64,000 bases of DNA from Edaphobacter bradus. Its GTDB lineage: Bacteria > Acidobacteriota > Terriglobia > Terriglobales > Acidobacteriaceae. The notes below the pieces were generated by a model, which had not been told where the DNA came from, ran no database searches, and saw only the letters and a program-made list of their open reading frames with translations. Positions 52,261 through 60,794 of this stretch are shown here, in pieces. Position numbers and translations under genes: made by a program. Numbering within the stretch: the stretch's first letter is position 1; each line of letters opens with the position of its first letter. The stretch is from positions 48,504 to 112,503 of the forward strand of contig NZ_JAGSYF010000007.1 of NCBI RefSeq assembly GCF_025685645.1. Direction: 5' to 3'.

Positions 52261-52974
52261 ATGCTTCCTCTTGCCAAAGCTCGATCGATGCACCATTGTG
52301 ATACCTGTGAGTTGCGCTCGCTGCGAATGTTCTGCAATCTGAGCGCTGAGGCGCTCGCGGACTTCGGGTCGATCGGTGTACAGGCCACTCTTTCGAAGGG
52401 CGCGAAGCTCTTTCAGGAGGATGGGCCGAGCAACGGCGTCTTTGTCATCTGCACGGGTCAGGTCAAGCTTTCCTGCACTTCGAGAGAAGGAAGAACCCTG
52501 ATTCTCAAGATCGCCACGCCAGGAGATGTTCTCGGGCTCGGAGCGGTCATCTCCGGATCGAGATATGAGGTGACAGCAGAGACGATTGAGCCGACTGAGA
52601 TCAAAAGCATTCGTCGAGAGGAGTTCCTCTCCTTTATCCATAAGCACGGTGAAGCAAGCCTCCATGCAGCCAAGGCGCTGTCCGAAGAGTACAAAGCGGT
52701 GTTCTTCGATGCCCGTCGCCTGGCGCTGTCCGGTTCGGCGGCAGGCCGGCTTGCGGGCGTACTGCTCGATTGGGGGAGAGCAGCGTCCTGCGGCAAGCCT
52801 GAGATGCGCTTCACGATGGCCCTTACCCACGAGGAGTTGGCCAATCTGGTTGGTAGCTCTCGTGAGACCGTCACTCGCATGTTGGGACGCTTCAAGAGGG
52901 AGAGACTAATCCAAATGCGGGGTGCTTCGATTCTCATCCTCGCTCCGGATAAGCTGGAGCAGCTTTCGGCGTGA
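52261..52974 (+). CDS. CRP/FNR-family transcriptional regulator with N-terminal Cys cluster
   Basis: 237 aa. The cyclic-nucleotide-binding-like beta-barrel (about 30-130) has GVFVICTGQVKLSCTSREGR. The helix-turn-helix ends ELANLVGSSRETVTRMLGRF. The recognition helix has RETVTR, the pattern with which E. coli CRP (RETVGR) reads TGTGA; FNR has E..SR at these positions and reads TTGAT. The N-terminus holds HHCDTCELRSLRMFC, with Cys13, Cys16 and Cys25, similar in position to the iron-sulfur ligands of FNR. It may be a redox-sensing protein with CRP-type DNA specificity. Six matching palindromes surround it. No palindrome precedes its own start. Confidence 0.92.
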   Translation: MLPLAKARSMHHCDTCELRSLRMFCNLSAEALADFGSIGVQATLSKGAKLFQEDGPSNGVFVICTGQVKLSCTSREGRTLILKIATPGDVLGLGAVISGSRYEVTAETIEPTEIKSIRREEFLSFIHKHGEASLHAAKALSEEYKAVFFDARRLALSGSAAGRLAGVLLDWGRAASCGKPEMRFTMALTHEELANLVGSSRETVTRMLGRFKRERLIQMRGASILILAPDKLEQLSA

Positions 52975-53027
52975 AGCCTCCTGAGTGCCGCTTCCTTCGT
53001 TCATCTTAACTTCAGGTGCATGCACCC

Positions 53028-53043
53028 TGTGATCTCTGTCACA
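53028..53043. promoter_or_regulatory. CRP-type operator upstream of the zinc-ribbon/Usp/oleate hydratase operon
   Basis: TGTGATCTCTGTCACA: exact TGTGA and TCACA halves with six bases between, 49 nt before the ATG at 53092. A position so close to the start fits an activator or a repressor. Confidence 0.8.
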
Positions 53044-53091
53044 GCTTTGTTTCTCGAGACCTCATAAAATTTTTAGCGGTAGAGGTGGTCC

Positions 53092-53436
53092 ATGGCCAGT
53101 AGCTGTGTCAACCCTGCTTGTCGCACAGAGTTCAAGTTCTTCAACACCGGAGATCTCTACGCACTTGAAAGGCGCTCTGCGGATACGGAGTTCTTCTGGC
53201 TCTGCTCCGCCTGCGTACCAAGTGTCGCACTGTATCTCGACCCGACGGGGTGCGTTTCGGTGAGACCGCGATGTGACGCTGTACGTCCGCAGCCACCTCA
53301 TCCGGACTGCTATCTGCGGCTGGTTGCTCAGCGCAAGCTCCGTACACCTTGGCACCGCGTCATCCTTGCCCCGGGGCCGACGCTCTCAAGGGGATATGGA
53401 CGCGATCCGCTTCCTTCGTCGAGCGAGGCCGTATAA
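53092..53436 (+). CDS. small zinc-ribbon-like protein
   Basis: 114 aa; GTAGAGGTGG before the ATG. Two Cys pairs, CVNPAC (Cys5, Cys10) and CSAC (Cys38, Cys41), spaced as a four-Cys zinc ribbon with FFWLC around the second pair. The C-terminal half (from about residue 57) is rich in Arg and Pro and carries no pattern I know. It may bind zinc or nucleic acid, or sense redox state; no function is known to me. First gene after the CRP-type site, and 52 nt before the Usp. Confidence 0.68.
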   Translation: MASSCVNPACRTEFKFFNTGDLYALERRSADTEFFWLCSACVPSVALYLDPTGCVSVRPRCDAVRPQPPHPDCYLRLVAQRKLRTPWHRVILAPGPTLSRGYGRDPLPSSSEAV

Positions 53437-53488
53437 ACCTTGCAAATATCAAGACACGCGCCGACGTGTCAGAAAGAGAGCAGAACCC

Positions 53489-54421
53489 ATGCAAATGTCC
53501 ACAATCGATCTAGTACCTTCGTTCAACAAGGTTCTTCTCGCCACTGATTTCTCCGCTGCGTCGCAAGCAGCGTTCCAGACTGCTCTTGGTGTGTGCATTG
53601 CGTTTCAAGCAAGTCTCTCTATCCTGCATGTTTTTGAGGACGCCAACACTGTCGCTCCAGAAACAGGAGTGCAGCTGCTTGAATTGGGGAGCTTCTATGA
53701 AATCGCTCGAAGCTCACTTGACCGCCTTGTCGAAGAGGCCCGACGGTCAGGTGTAGCCTGTGAGGCCACCATGGGCAGCGGAATTCCTTCTGTGACGATC
53801 CTGGAGACGATTACCTCAAAGGCGATCGATCTTGCCATCCTTGGGACGAATGCTCTTCACGGCTTTGAACGGCTCGTCTTCGGCTCAACTGCCGAAGTGG
53901 TCCTACGCAAGGCGTCCTGCCCAGTACTGACGGTGGGTCCTCAAGCATCGGACGCTCCCAGGGCAGTTCAGATCAAGAGCCCCGTTGTCTTCGCTACTGA
54001 TTTTCATCACACCACGACCCATGCGATTTGTTATGCTGCGGCCATCTGCAAGGTAACGGGGTCACCGCTGCATTGCCTGCACGTGCTCCCGCGGACGCTC
54101 GAAGGCGGTTCGCGCAGGCATGTCACTCTGCAAATCATGACCGAGGCTTTGAAGCACGTGGCTACCGAGAGTGGCACAACCATCGATCCGCCTGTTTGTG
54201 CAATCACATACGGAAGCGAGATCTCGAACGCGGTGGTGGACTATGCCAAACAGCAAAAGGCGAAGCTGATCGTCCTGGGGGTCCGTCAGGCTTCGATGGT
54301 GGCTTCGCATGTGCCTGCTCATATCGCCTACCGCATCATCACGGAGGCTTCGTGTCCCGTCCTGACCATGGCCTTTGCGTCCCAACCACACGCGGCGACG
54401 CTTGCAGCCGCTTGTTTGTGA
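53489..54421 (+). CDS. universal stress protein, tandem Usp domains
   Basis: 310 aa from ATG 53489; the longer open frame overlaps the zinc-ribbon gene. Domain 1 has FNKVLLATDFSAASQAAFQT and GTNALHGFERLVFGSTAEVV (second Gly of the ATP motif is Ala). Domain 2 has SPVVFATDFHHTTTHAICYA and LIVLGVRQASMVASHVP, degenerate. It lies in the predicted operon with the zinc ribbon before it and oleate hydratase after it (gaps of 52 and 48 nt). Confidence 0.92.
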   Translation: MQMSTIDLVPSFNKVLLATDFSAASQAAFQTALGVCIAFQASLSILHVFEDANTVAPETGVQLLELGSFYEIARSSLDRLVEEARRSGVACEATMGSGIPSVTILETITSKAIDLAILGTNALHGFERLVFGSTAEVVLRKASCPVLTVGPQASDAPRAVQIKSPVVFATDFHHTTTHAICYAAAICKVTGSPLHCLHVLPRTLEGGSRRHVTLQIMTEALKHVATESGTTIDPPVCAITYGSEISNAVVDYAKQQKAKLIVLGVRQASMVASHVPAHIAYRIITEASCPVLTMAFASQPHAATLAAACL

Positions 54422-54469
54422 TCGCTCTCCTGGCGGAAAGTATTCAAGTAGCAAGGAAGTGTGAACTCT

Positions 54470-56065
54470 ATGCCTGAAAGACGCACCGAGAGTAACACAG
54501 CAGTTTATTTGGTTGGCGGCGGTATCGCCTCGCTCGCGGCGGCGGCCTTCCTTATTCGCGACGGAGACATCCCGGGCCACAACATCACGATCCTTGAGGA
54601 ATCAGGCAAGATCGGCGGCAGTCTTGATGCCGCCGGAACTCCCAAAGATGGCTATGTCATGCGCGGCGGCCGAATGATTGAAAGCAAATATCTCTGCACC
54701 TATGACCTCTTTTCATCGATCCCTACCCTCGATGAGCGCAAAACGGTTGCGCAGGAGATCTTCGACTGGAATAAGACGATGAAAACCTCATCCAAATCCC
54801 GTCTTTTTCGGGGAGGACACAGGCTCAACGCTCCCAAATTTGGTCTGAGCGAAAAGCATATCCTGACCATCGAGCGCTTGGGACTTGAGCCGGAGGGGAT
54901 TCTCGGGCGAAGCAGCATTTCGGACCAGTTTGACCCTTCGTTCTTTGAAACAGATTTTTGGTTCATGTGGTGTTCGACTTTTGCCTTTCAACCCTGGCAC
55001 AGCGCGGTCGAATTCAAGCGTTATCTGTTGCGCTTCACTCATATGGTTTCAGGCTTCAACACGCTCAGCGGGATAATGCGAACCGTCTACAACCAGTACG
55101 ACTCGATGGTACGACCGCTTCAGAAATGGCTAGTAGACCGCGGCGTAAGGTCTGAGTTTAATACCCGCGTCACTAATCTCGGCTTCTGCCATGACGCTGA
55201 GGGTTATATCGTGGACCGCATTCTTTGCGAGAGTAACGGCCACAGAGATGAAATAAGGGTACGCGAAAGGGATTATGTAATCGTCACACTGGGATCCATG
55301 ACCGAGGCTTCCAGTCTGGGTTCCATGGATTCGGTGCCAGTCTTGGAAGGAAAACCCGACAGCGGTTCGTGGGCTCTCTGGAAGAAAATCGCCGACGGCC
55401 ACCCGCAGTTCGGCCGTCCGGCTAACTTCAGTGACCATATTGAGGAATCGAAGTGGGTGTCTTTTACCACCACTCTCCACGACCCCACCTTCTTCCATCT
55501 CATCAGGGATCTCACAGGCAACGTCCCGGGAGAGGGTGGCCTCATCACCTTCCCGGAGTCCAGCTGGTTAGCGTCGATCGTATTGCCTCACCAACCACAT
55601 TTCATTGGGCAGCCCGAGGACGTTAATGTCTTCTGGGGCTATGGCCTTTTCGTCGATAAACCCGGAGACTTCATCAAGAAATCTATGTCGGCATGCAGCG
55701 GTCGGGAGATTATGACAGAGATCATGGGCCACCTTAGGATTGAGGCCGACGCCAGGAAAATACTTGAAACCTGCACCTGCATTCCGTGCATGATGCCCTT
55801 CATCACCAGCCAATTCCTGCGTCGAGCCAAAGGTGACCGGCCCCATGTAGTACCTGAGCGCTCGAAGAACCTCGCTTTCATCGGACAATTTTGCGAACTC
55901 CCAGACGATGTGGTGTTCACAGTGGAATATTCGATCCGTTCGGCGCAAACCGCAGTGTATTCGTTGCTTCGACTGAGCCGCACACCGCCACCGGTATACA
56001 AAGGGAACTACGATCCGCGCGTTTTGCTAAAGGCCTTCCTCGCGTTACACGACAAGAACCCTTAG
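54470..56065 (+). CDS. ohyA: oleate hydratase (myosin-cross-reactive antigen family)
   Basis: 531 aa from ATG 54470 (AAGGAAG 10 nt upstream; an in-frame GTG at 54461 is too close to it). Adds water to the C9 double bond of oleic acid to give 10-hydroxystearate, with FAD as structural cofactor. Family motifs: FAD-binding YLVGGGIASLAAAAFLIRDG (residues 13-32), then GGSLDAAG, YVMRGGRMIE, FQPWHSAVEFKRYLLRF, GLITFPESSWLAS and the C-terminal FIGQFCELPDDVVFTVEYSI. The length is near the 530-590 aa norm. It detoxifies unsaturated fatty acids. Third gene of the operon behind a CRP-type operator. Confidence 0.95.
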   Translation: MPERRTESNTAVYLVGGGIASLAAAAFLIRDGDIPGHNITILEESGKIGGSLDAAGTPKDGYVMRGGRMIESKYLCTYDLFSSIPTLDERKTVAQEIFDWNKTMKTSSKSRLFRGGHRLNAPKFGLSEKHILTIERLGLEPEGILGRSSISDQFDPSFFETDFWFMWCSTFAFQPWHSAVEFKRYLLRFTHMVSGFNTLSGIMRTVYNQYDSMVRPLQKWLVDRGVRSEFNTRVTNLGFCHDAEGYIVDRILCESNGHRDEIRVRERDYVIVTLGSMTEASSLGSMDSVPVLEGKPDSGSWALWKKIADGHPQFGRPANFSDHIEESKWVSFTTTLHDPTFFHLIRDLTGNVPGEGGLITFPESSWLASIVLPHQPHFIGQPEDVNVFWGYGLFVDKPGDFIKKSMSACSGREIMTEIMGHLRIEADARKILETCTCIPCMMPFITSQFLRRAKGDRPHVVPERSKNLAFIGQFCELPDDVVFTVEYSIRSAQTAVYSLLRLSRTPPPVYKGNYDPRVLLKAFLALHDKNP

Positions 56066-56116
56066 GCAGAACTGGTTCGCAGCCTCGCACAACGCTTCCC
56101 GGATCACCTCAACGAC

Positions 56117-56132
56117 TGTGACAGCGATCACA
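56117..56132. promoter_or_regulatory. CRP-type operator upstream of the Cys-rich micro-protein
   Basis: TGTGACAGCGATCACA: exact TGTGA and TCACA halves, six bases between, 49 nt before ATG 56181, the same distance as for the zinc-ribbon gene. Confidence 0.8.
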
Positions 56133-56180
56133 GCCCCATTCCATTGTGTGCGCCAAAATCAACTTGGGAGATTATCGACG

Positions 56181-56339
56181 ATGCAAACTGCGAATCCTCA
56201 AAGATTCTGCGCCGATACGAGTAAATCCTGCACCGGGCCTTGCCCGGGTTACGGAACGCGTACCGATTGCCCACCACTGATCGTTCTCGCGGTGCTATCG
56301 GCGCAACGAACCGAATCGAGCGCAGGTGCTAACCGATGA
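56181..56339 (+). CDS. Cys-rich small protein behind a CRP-type operator
   Basis: 52 aa; GGGAG lies 10 nt before ATG 56181. Sequence RFCADTSKSCTGPCPGYGT then DCPPLIVLAVLS has Cys10, Cys17, Cys21 and Cys29 (C-x6-C-x3-C-x7-C) followed by a short hydrophobic stretch. It may bind a metal or an iron-sulfur cluster, or be a disulfide protein. No family recognised. The CRP-type site at the same distance as for other regulon genes is the best support that it is a real gene. Confidence 0.6.
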   Translation: MQTANPQRFCADTSKSCTGPCPGYGTRTDCPPLIVLAVLSAQRTESSAGANR

Positions 56340-56470
56340 GCGCGACGGCCAGCCTGAAAAGTTCCCAGTGATGGGCGGTGATGTGCCTGCTACTCAAGGC
56401 CAACGGTATGAAGGCAATTTCTAGAGATTTATCAACACTTGACGAAAGTTAAGACGCATCTGAGGAAGCC

Positions 56471-56944
56471 ATGAAGATTGGCGAGAAGGTTCGGGCGGAT
56501 ATTGTGGCGGCGATGAAGGCTCGCGATGAGCATAGGGTGACAACGCTCCGAATGGTGAAGTTGGCGCTGGAGAACAAGGAGATCGACAAGAGCGAGGCGC
56601 TGACGGATGCGGAGGAGACGCAAATTCTAACGACGCTGATCAAACAGCGGAAGGAGTCGGTGGAGGCGTTTACGAAGGGCGGGAGGCCGGAGTTGGCGGA
56701 GAAGGAGCGGCTGGAGATCGGAATGATTGAGGCTTATCTGCTGCAGGAAGCGGTTGAGGAGGAGATTCGGAAGTTTGTGCGTAGGGTGATTGCGCATCTG
56801 CAGAAAGATGCTGGTGGGGTCAGGCCGGGGCCGAAGGATCTGGGGACCGCGATGCAGGTAGCTCAGCAGTGGATTCGGGCTGCTGGTTTGAGGGCCGATG
56901 AGAAGCTGATGAGTGAGATTGTGAAGGAGGAGCTGGCGAAGTAG
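56471..56944 (+). CDS. GatB/YqeY domain protein
   Basis: 157 aa. It has the YqeY/GatB helical domain: VRADIVAAMKARDEHRVTTL, LRMVKLALENKEIDK, IKQRKESVEAFTKGGRPELA and EEELAK end. YqeY resembles the tRNA-binding tail of the Asp/Glu-tRNA amidotransferase subunit B; its cellular task is not settled. Cytoplasmic. AGGAAGCC before the ATG. Lysine and glutamate content is high, and codon use differs from the cytochrome operon that follows. Confidence 0.88.
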   Translation: MKIGEKVRADIVAAMKARDEHRVTTLRMVKLALENKEIDKSEALTDAEETQILTTLIKQRKESVEAFTKGGRPELAEKERLEIGMIEAYLLQEAVEEEIRKFVRRVIAHLQKDAGGVRPGPKDLGTAMQVAQQWIRAAGLRADEKLMSEIVKEELAK

Positions 56945-57060
56945 CGGGGAGATTTTGTAGGCTGCGAGATTGCTGAAGTCTGTGACAAGCGGTGATCGTC
57001 GCGCACACTATCCATCAGCGCCGTGAGTTTGGGACTTTAGCTGAAATCTTTTCGCAGCTT

Positions 57061-57076
57061 GGTGACGGGCGTCACC
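57061..57076. promoter_or_regulatory. CRP-type operator upstream of the porin-cytochrome/bc operon
   Basis: GGTGACGGGCGTCACC: perfect GTGAC-N4-GTCAC palindrome; the outermost pair is G/C instead of T/A, so it is a one-pair variant of the consensus. It lies 113 nt before the decaheme cytochrome start. Confidence 0.7.
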
Positions 57077-57188
57077 GTTAATTTGTTACAACCCGCGCTA
57101 TGCTGTTTGCGATTTAGACAGAACCTGCGGGTCCAGGGCCACCAGCAGCAAAGTCGATGCTATCGCGTACTGTTTGAGGTGATTGCTC

Positions 57189-58118
57189 ATGCGGCGTTCG
57201 CGTTTTTGGGTGGCGATTCTCGTACTGCTCGGCTGGTTCAACGGAACCAGGTTAGCCTACGCCGGTGGCGCGGCCCAGCCGCAAGCTGCAACATCTTCCT
57301 CCAAAACGGCAGTGAATCCGGCAGACTACGCCGGAGCAGACACCTGCGCCTTGTGCCATCAGGACGAGGTGAAGGGCTTCAACAAGAATCCGCATGCCAA
57401 GCTGGCACTCGAGCATGGCGGCAAAGGTGTGACATGCGAAAGCTGCCACGGACCCGGTAAGGCTCATGTTGAAAGCGGCGGGGTTGCGACCAAGATCTTT
57501 CAATTCACAAAGGCAACACCGAAACAGGTGGAGAAGACGTGCCTGGAGTGCCACGTTGGCGAGCACCCTAATTTCGAGCGGACCGCCCACGGCGAAGCGC
57601 TCATCAGTTGCCTTGGCTGTCACAGCATCCACAAGTTCGAACTGCAGACGGTCCTGCTCAAAACGAAGCAACCGAACGTTTGCTATCAATGCCATACAGA
57701 CATCAAGCCGGCTTTTGCGCAGCCATTCCATCACAGGGTACCCGAAGGGTTATTGAAGTGCACCGACTGCCACAACCCGCACGGCACCTTCCAGCCGAAC
57801 CTGCTCCGCCTAAGTGCGACCCAGGATGCCATCTGCACCAAGTGCCACGTCGACACTCTCGGGCCGTTCGTTTTCCAGCACCCGCCCATCCAGACTGAGG
57901 GCTGCACCTCGTGCCATTTCCCGCACGGATCGGCGAATTCCCGCTTGCTCATACGCAGCAACGTAAACACCCTCTGCCTGCAGTGCCATTCACCGTCAAT
58001 GAATTTCACGGCTCCCGGCACACCGTCGTTTCATAACCAGGCGAATCAGTATCAGGCCTGCACTGTATGCCATGTGCAGATTCATGGCTCAAACGTCAAC
58101 GCCTTCTTCTTCAAGTAA
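57189..58118 (+). CDS. decaheme c-type cytochrome, DmsE/MtrA-like
   Basis: 309 aa from ATG 57189 (TGAGGTGATT at 8 nt; an in-frame TTG two codons upstream is less likely). The signal ends around LAYAGG. Ten CxxCH heme sites: CALCH, CESCH, CLECH, CLGCH, CYQCH, CTDCH, CTKCH, CTSCH, CLQCH, CTVCH, arranged in pairs with NPHGTF and FPHGSA, the hallmark of DmsE/MtrA/PioA. Such proteins sit in the periplasm inside an outer-membrane porin and pass electrons across it. First gene of a five-gene operon; a CRP-type site lies upstream. Direction of electron flow cannot be told. Confidence 0.93.
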   Translation: MRRSRFWVAILVLLGWFNGTRLAYAGGAAQPQAATSSSKTAVNPADYAGADTCALCHQDEVKGFNKNPHAKLALEHGGKGVTCESCHGPGKAHVESGGVATKIFQFTKATPKQVEKTCLECHVGEHPNFERTAHGEALISCLGCHSIHKFELQTVLLKTKQPNVCYQCHTDIKPAFAQPFHHRVPEGLLKCTDCHNPHGTFQPNLLRLSATQDAICTKCHVDTLGPFVFQHPPIQTEGCTSCHFPHGSANSRLLIRSNVNTLCLQCHSPSMNFTAPGTPSFHNQANQYQACTVCHVQIHGSNVNAFFFK

Positions 58119-58131
58119 GGGATGGCCACGC

Positions 58132-60345
58132 ATGATGAGCGCAACTTGTTCAATATCGCTCCTGCGGAATCTCCGGTGCATTGCTCTGGTTATTTCAGCC
58201 ATCGTGGTCACCGCGGGCCTTGCTGCCGGTTCACCAGCCATCGCGCAGGATACTCCGCCACTACCAGCGCCCGGGGACAACATTCGTTACGGATACGTTA
58301 TCCATCAGTCGATCGATCTCGGTGGCCACATCGTAACTCGGGATGGCAGCCGCGCTATGTACGCCACACTGGTCAACATCCAGTCCGGGCCGCGCATTCT
58401 CGACAACACCGTCGAGATGGTCGCCGAGAATCCAGCCCATACGCTTCTGTTCGATCGCCTCTCATCGAGCAGCTTCGGCTACGGAGGAGATCCCTACAAC
58501 GTCACCTATCTGAACCTTTCCAAAGGCCGCATCTACAACTTTCACGGAAGCTTCCGCCGCGATCGTCAGTACTTTGCCTACGACGTGCTGGCCAATCCGC
58601 TGATTCCACCTACGTCCAACCCCTTCGTCCCTATCCTCGAGACGCCGCACCTCTATAACACCGTGCGCCGCATGACAGACGTAAGCATCACGTTGGCGCC
58701 GCTCTCAGTCATCAGCGCACGTTTTGGCTACTTCCAGAACATCAATCAGGGGCCGACCAATAGTTCGTTGCACGTCGGCGCCGATGCCCTGCTCATTCAA
58801 AACTGGCGCGTCTCCACGGATGTCTGGGACGCAGGTGTCGACTGGAAGCCGCTGGCCCACACCTCTGTCAGCTACGACGAGTTCATCACGCACTACAAGG
58901 GCAACAGCAGTTGGCAGCTCACTGGGCTCAACTACAATCTCTCCAATGGCACACCCGTCAGCCTCGGAGTCAATCTCTCCTCCGACTGGGCTGGTCCGTG
59001 CGCTCAGCCTTTCAATCCGGATGGAACCGTCAACCCAACCTGCAGCTCGTATCTTGCGTATAGCCGTTCCCAGCCCACGCGCACGCTGCTCCCCAGCGAG
59101 CAACTGCGTTTTCAGAGCTCATCCATCCCCCACGTCGCCATGAACGGACGCGTGCTCTACATGGGCACAACCAGCAAACTTCCAAGCTACAACGAGTTCT
59201 TCAACGGCCTCGACTCCCGCGTCAGAGTCCGTCAATCGGTGTCCACCGGCTCTGCCCGCGCACGCCGCATCACTGTCAACGCCGACTACGGCGTCACCTG
59301 GCAGTTTACTCCTACCATCTCCTTCAACGACGCCTTCGACTTCTGGTATTTCCGTCAACCCACGTCCTACACCTTGACCGAGACAACCTACGCCGGGACC
59401 TCAACGCTTCTGCCGCCGGGTCCCCCCACTACGACCATCACAACTTCACCACCATTCGAGGGCTTTGGCTTCACAGAGGTCAACCAGAAGACAAAGGCCA
59501 ATACCTTTTTCATCGCATGGGACGTCGCCCCGCGTGCGCGACTTTCGGCGGGCTACCGCTATAGCAGCCGCATTATCACCGACGCCGGCGGCGACTTTAT
59601 TCCCATCCACTCGCACTCGGCCCTCTTCGGCCTCGTCCTCAGGCCCACAACTCAGTTGCGCGTTAACTTCAATGCCGACGCCGGGTCTGCCGACAATTCC
59701 TTTACCCGCGCCAGCCCGCGCAAGCTGCAGCACTATATTGTGCGAACCACATACAATCCTCGTCCATGGCTGAACCTGGCCGGGACCATCAACATCCTGG
59801 AGAGCAACGACAACGTCCAGACCGTCAACCACCGCTCACACAACCAGGACTTTTCCTTCGCGGCGAACATCAGTCGCAGCGAAAAGTGGGGCGCCGACCT
59901 GAACTATGCGTACGACAGCGTCTTCTCGCGCACGGATGAGTGTTTTATCTCTTCGGAGCCCGCCGCAGGCGCCCAACCGAGTCCCGGGGTGTGCCAGGAC
60001 GCTGGCCTGCCGCTGCAAGTCAACGGCTATTACGATCAACCCACACAATACGGCTCCATCGGATTCGTGTTCACGCCTGTGAAGAAGATCCACGCCGCTG
60101 CCGGCTATCGCATATCCTCCGTTAACGGCACGGCCCCGCCCATCAATATCCGTCAGGTGCCGGGTTCCCTGCAGTCGGACTATCAAACCCCTTATTTCAA
60201 CCTCTCCTACGAGATCGCTCCGAACTGGACCTGGAAAGGAGACTACAACTACTACAGCTACGGCGAAGGAACACCGATCGGTCCGACGCTTCCTCGCAGC
60301 TTCCACGGGAATGTCTTCACACTTGCAGTTCGTTATGCTTTCTAG
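58132..60345 (+). CDS. outer-membrane beta-barrel partner of the decaheme cytochrome (MtrB/PioB-like)
   Basis: 737 aa from ATG 58132 (AAGGGATGG upstream). Signal peptide to about residue 41 (SPAIAQ). Long alternating-hydrophobicity sequence with repeated aromatic pairs (ARFGYFQNINQ, VTWQFTPTISFNDAFDFWYF) and a final aromatic residue (LAVRYAF), as in outer-membrane beta-barrels. Length and place directly after a decaheme gene match MtrB/PioB/DmsF barrels that sheath it. The signature CxxC seen in some MtrB is absent. No outer-surface multiheme cytochrome (MtrC-type) is encoded nearby, so the acceptor side may be the decaheme itself. Confidence 0.82.
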   Translation: MMSATCSISLLRNLRCIALVISAIVVTAGLAAGSPAIAQDTPPLPAPGDNIRYGYVIHQSIDLGGHIVTRDGSRAMYATLVNIQSGPRILDNTVEMVAENPAHTLLFDRLSSSSFGYGGDPYNVTYLNLSKGRIYNFHGSFRRDRQYFAYDVLANPLIPPTSNPFVPILETPHLYNTVRRMTDVSITLAPLSVISARFGYFQNINQGPTNSSLHVGADALLIQNWRVSTDVWDAGVDWKPLAHTSVSYDEFITHYKGNSSWQLTGLNYNLSNGTPVSLGVNLSSDWAGPCAQPFNPDGTVNPTCSSYLAYSRSQPTRTLLPSEQLRFQSSSIPHVAMNGRVLYMGTTSKLPSYNEFFNGLDSRVRVRQSVSTGSARARRITVNADYGVTWQFTPTISFNDAFDFWYFRQPTSYTLTETTYAGTSTLLPPGPPTTTITTSPPFEGFGFTEVNQKTKANTFFIAWDVAPRARLSAGYRYSSRIITDAGGDFIPIHSHSALFGLVLRPTTQLRVNFNADAGSADNSFTRASPRKLQHYIVRTTYNPRPWLNLAGTINILESNDNVQTVNHRSHNQDFSFAANISRSEKWGADLNYAYDSVFSRTDECFISSEPAAGAQPSPGVCQDAGLPLQVNGYYDQPTQYGSIGFVFTPVKKIHAAAGYRISSVNGTAPPINIRQVPGSLQSDYQTPYFNLSYEIAPNWTWKGDYNYYSYGEGTPIGPTLPRSFHGNVFTLAVRYAF

Positions 60346-60399
60346 TCTTCAAATGCCTCCATTTGCTTCGTTCACCATCAATCGGAAGGAGAATTACCC

Positions 60400-60723
60400 A
60401 TGCTGAAACATCTTGCCTGCTACGGAATCGCTGGCCTACTCCTATTTGCGGGGAGTTCGTTGAGTTTCGCAGAGAGCGCAGCTGACACCTACAAAGCGAA
60501 GTGCCAGATGTGTCATGCCCCCGACGGCAGCGGCGACACGCCCGCTGGTAAGGCCACGAAGGTGCACCCGTTCAAGTCGCCTGACGTTCTGAAGCAGTCG
60601 GACGCCGATCTAATCGCCATCGTCAAAAATGGCAAGGAGAAGATGCCCGCATTTGCTGGCAAAATTACCGACGCGCAAATCACGGACCTCGTAGAGTACA
60701 TCCACACGTTGCAGAAAAAGTGA
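60400..60723 (+). CDS. monoheme cytochrome c, small periplasmic carrier
   Basis: 107 aa. Signal LLLFAGSSLSFAES, then class-I cytochrome with CQMCH (residues 36-40) and Met ligand in KMPAFAGKIT, and terminal YIHTLQKK. AAGGAGAA before the ATG. A soluble carrier of this size could move electrons between the Rieske/cytochrome b module and the decaheme. It lies 54 nt after the barrel gene. Confidence 0.92.
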   Translation: MLKHLACYGIAGLLLFAGSSLSFAESAADTYKAKCQMCHAPDGSGDTPAGKATKVHPFKSPDVLKQSDADLIAIVKNGKEKMPAFAGKITDAQITDLVEYIHTLQKK

Positions 60724-60794
60724 CCTGCAAACAAGGGGCCGAGACCGTATGTGACAACTTCCGGCAAAAATTGGCACAACTAAGGAGTGGATTG

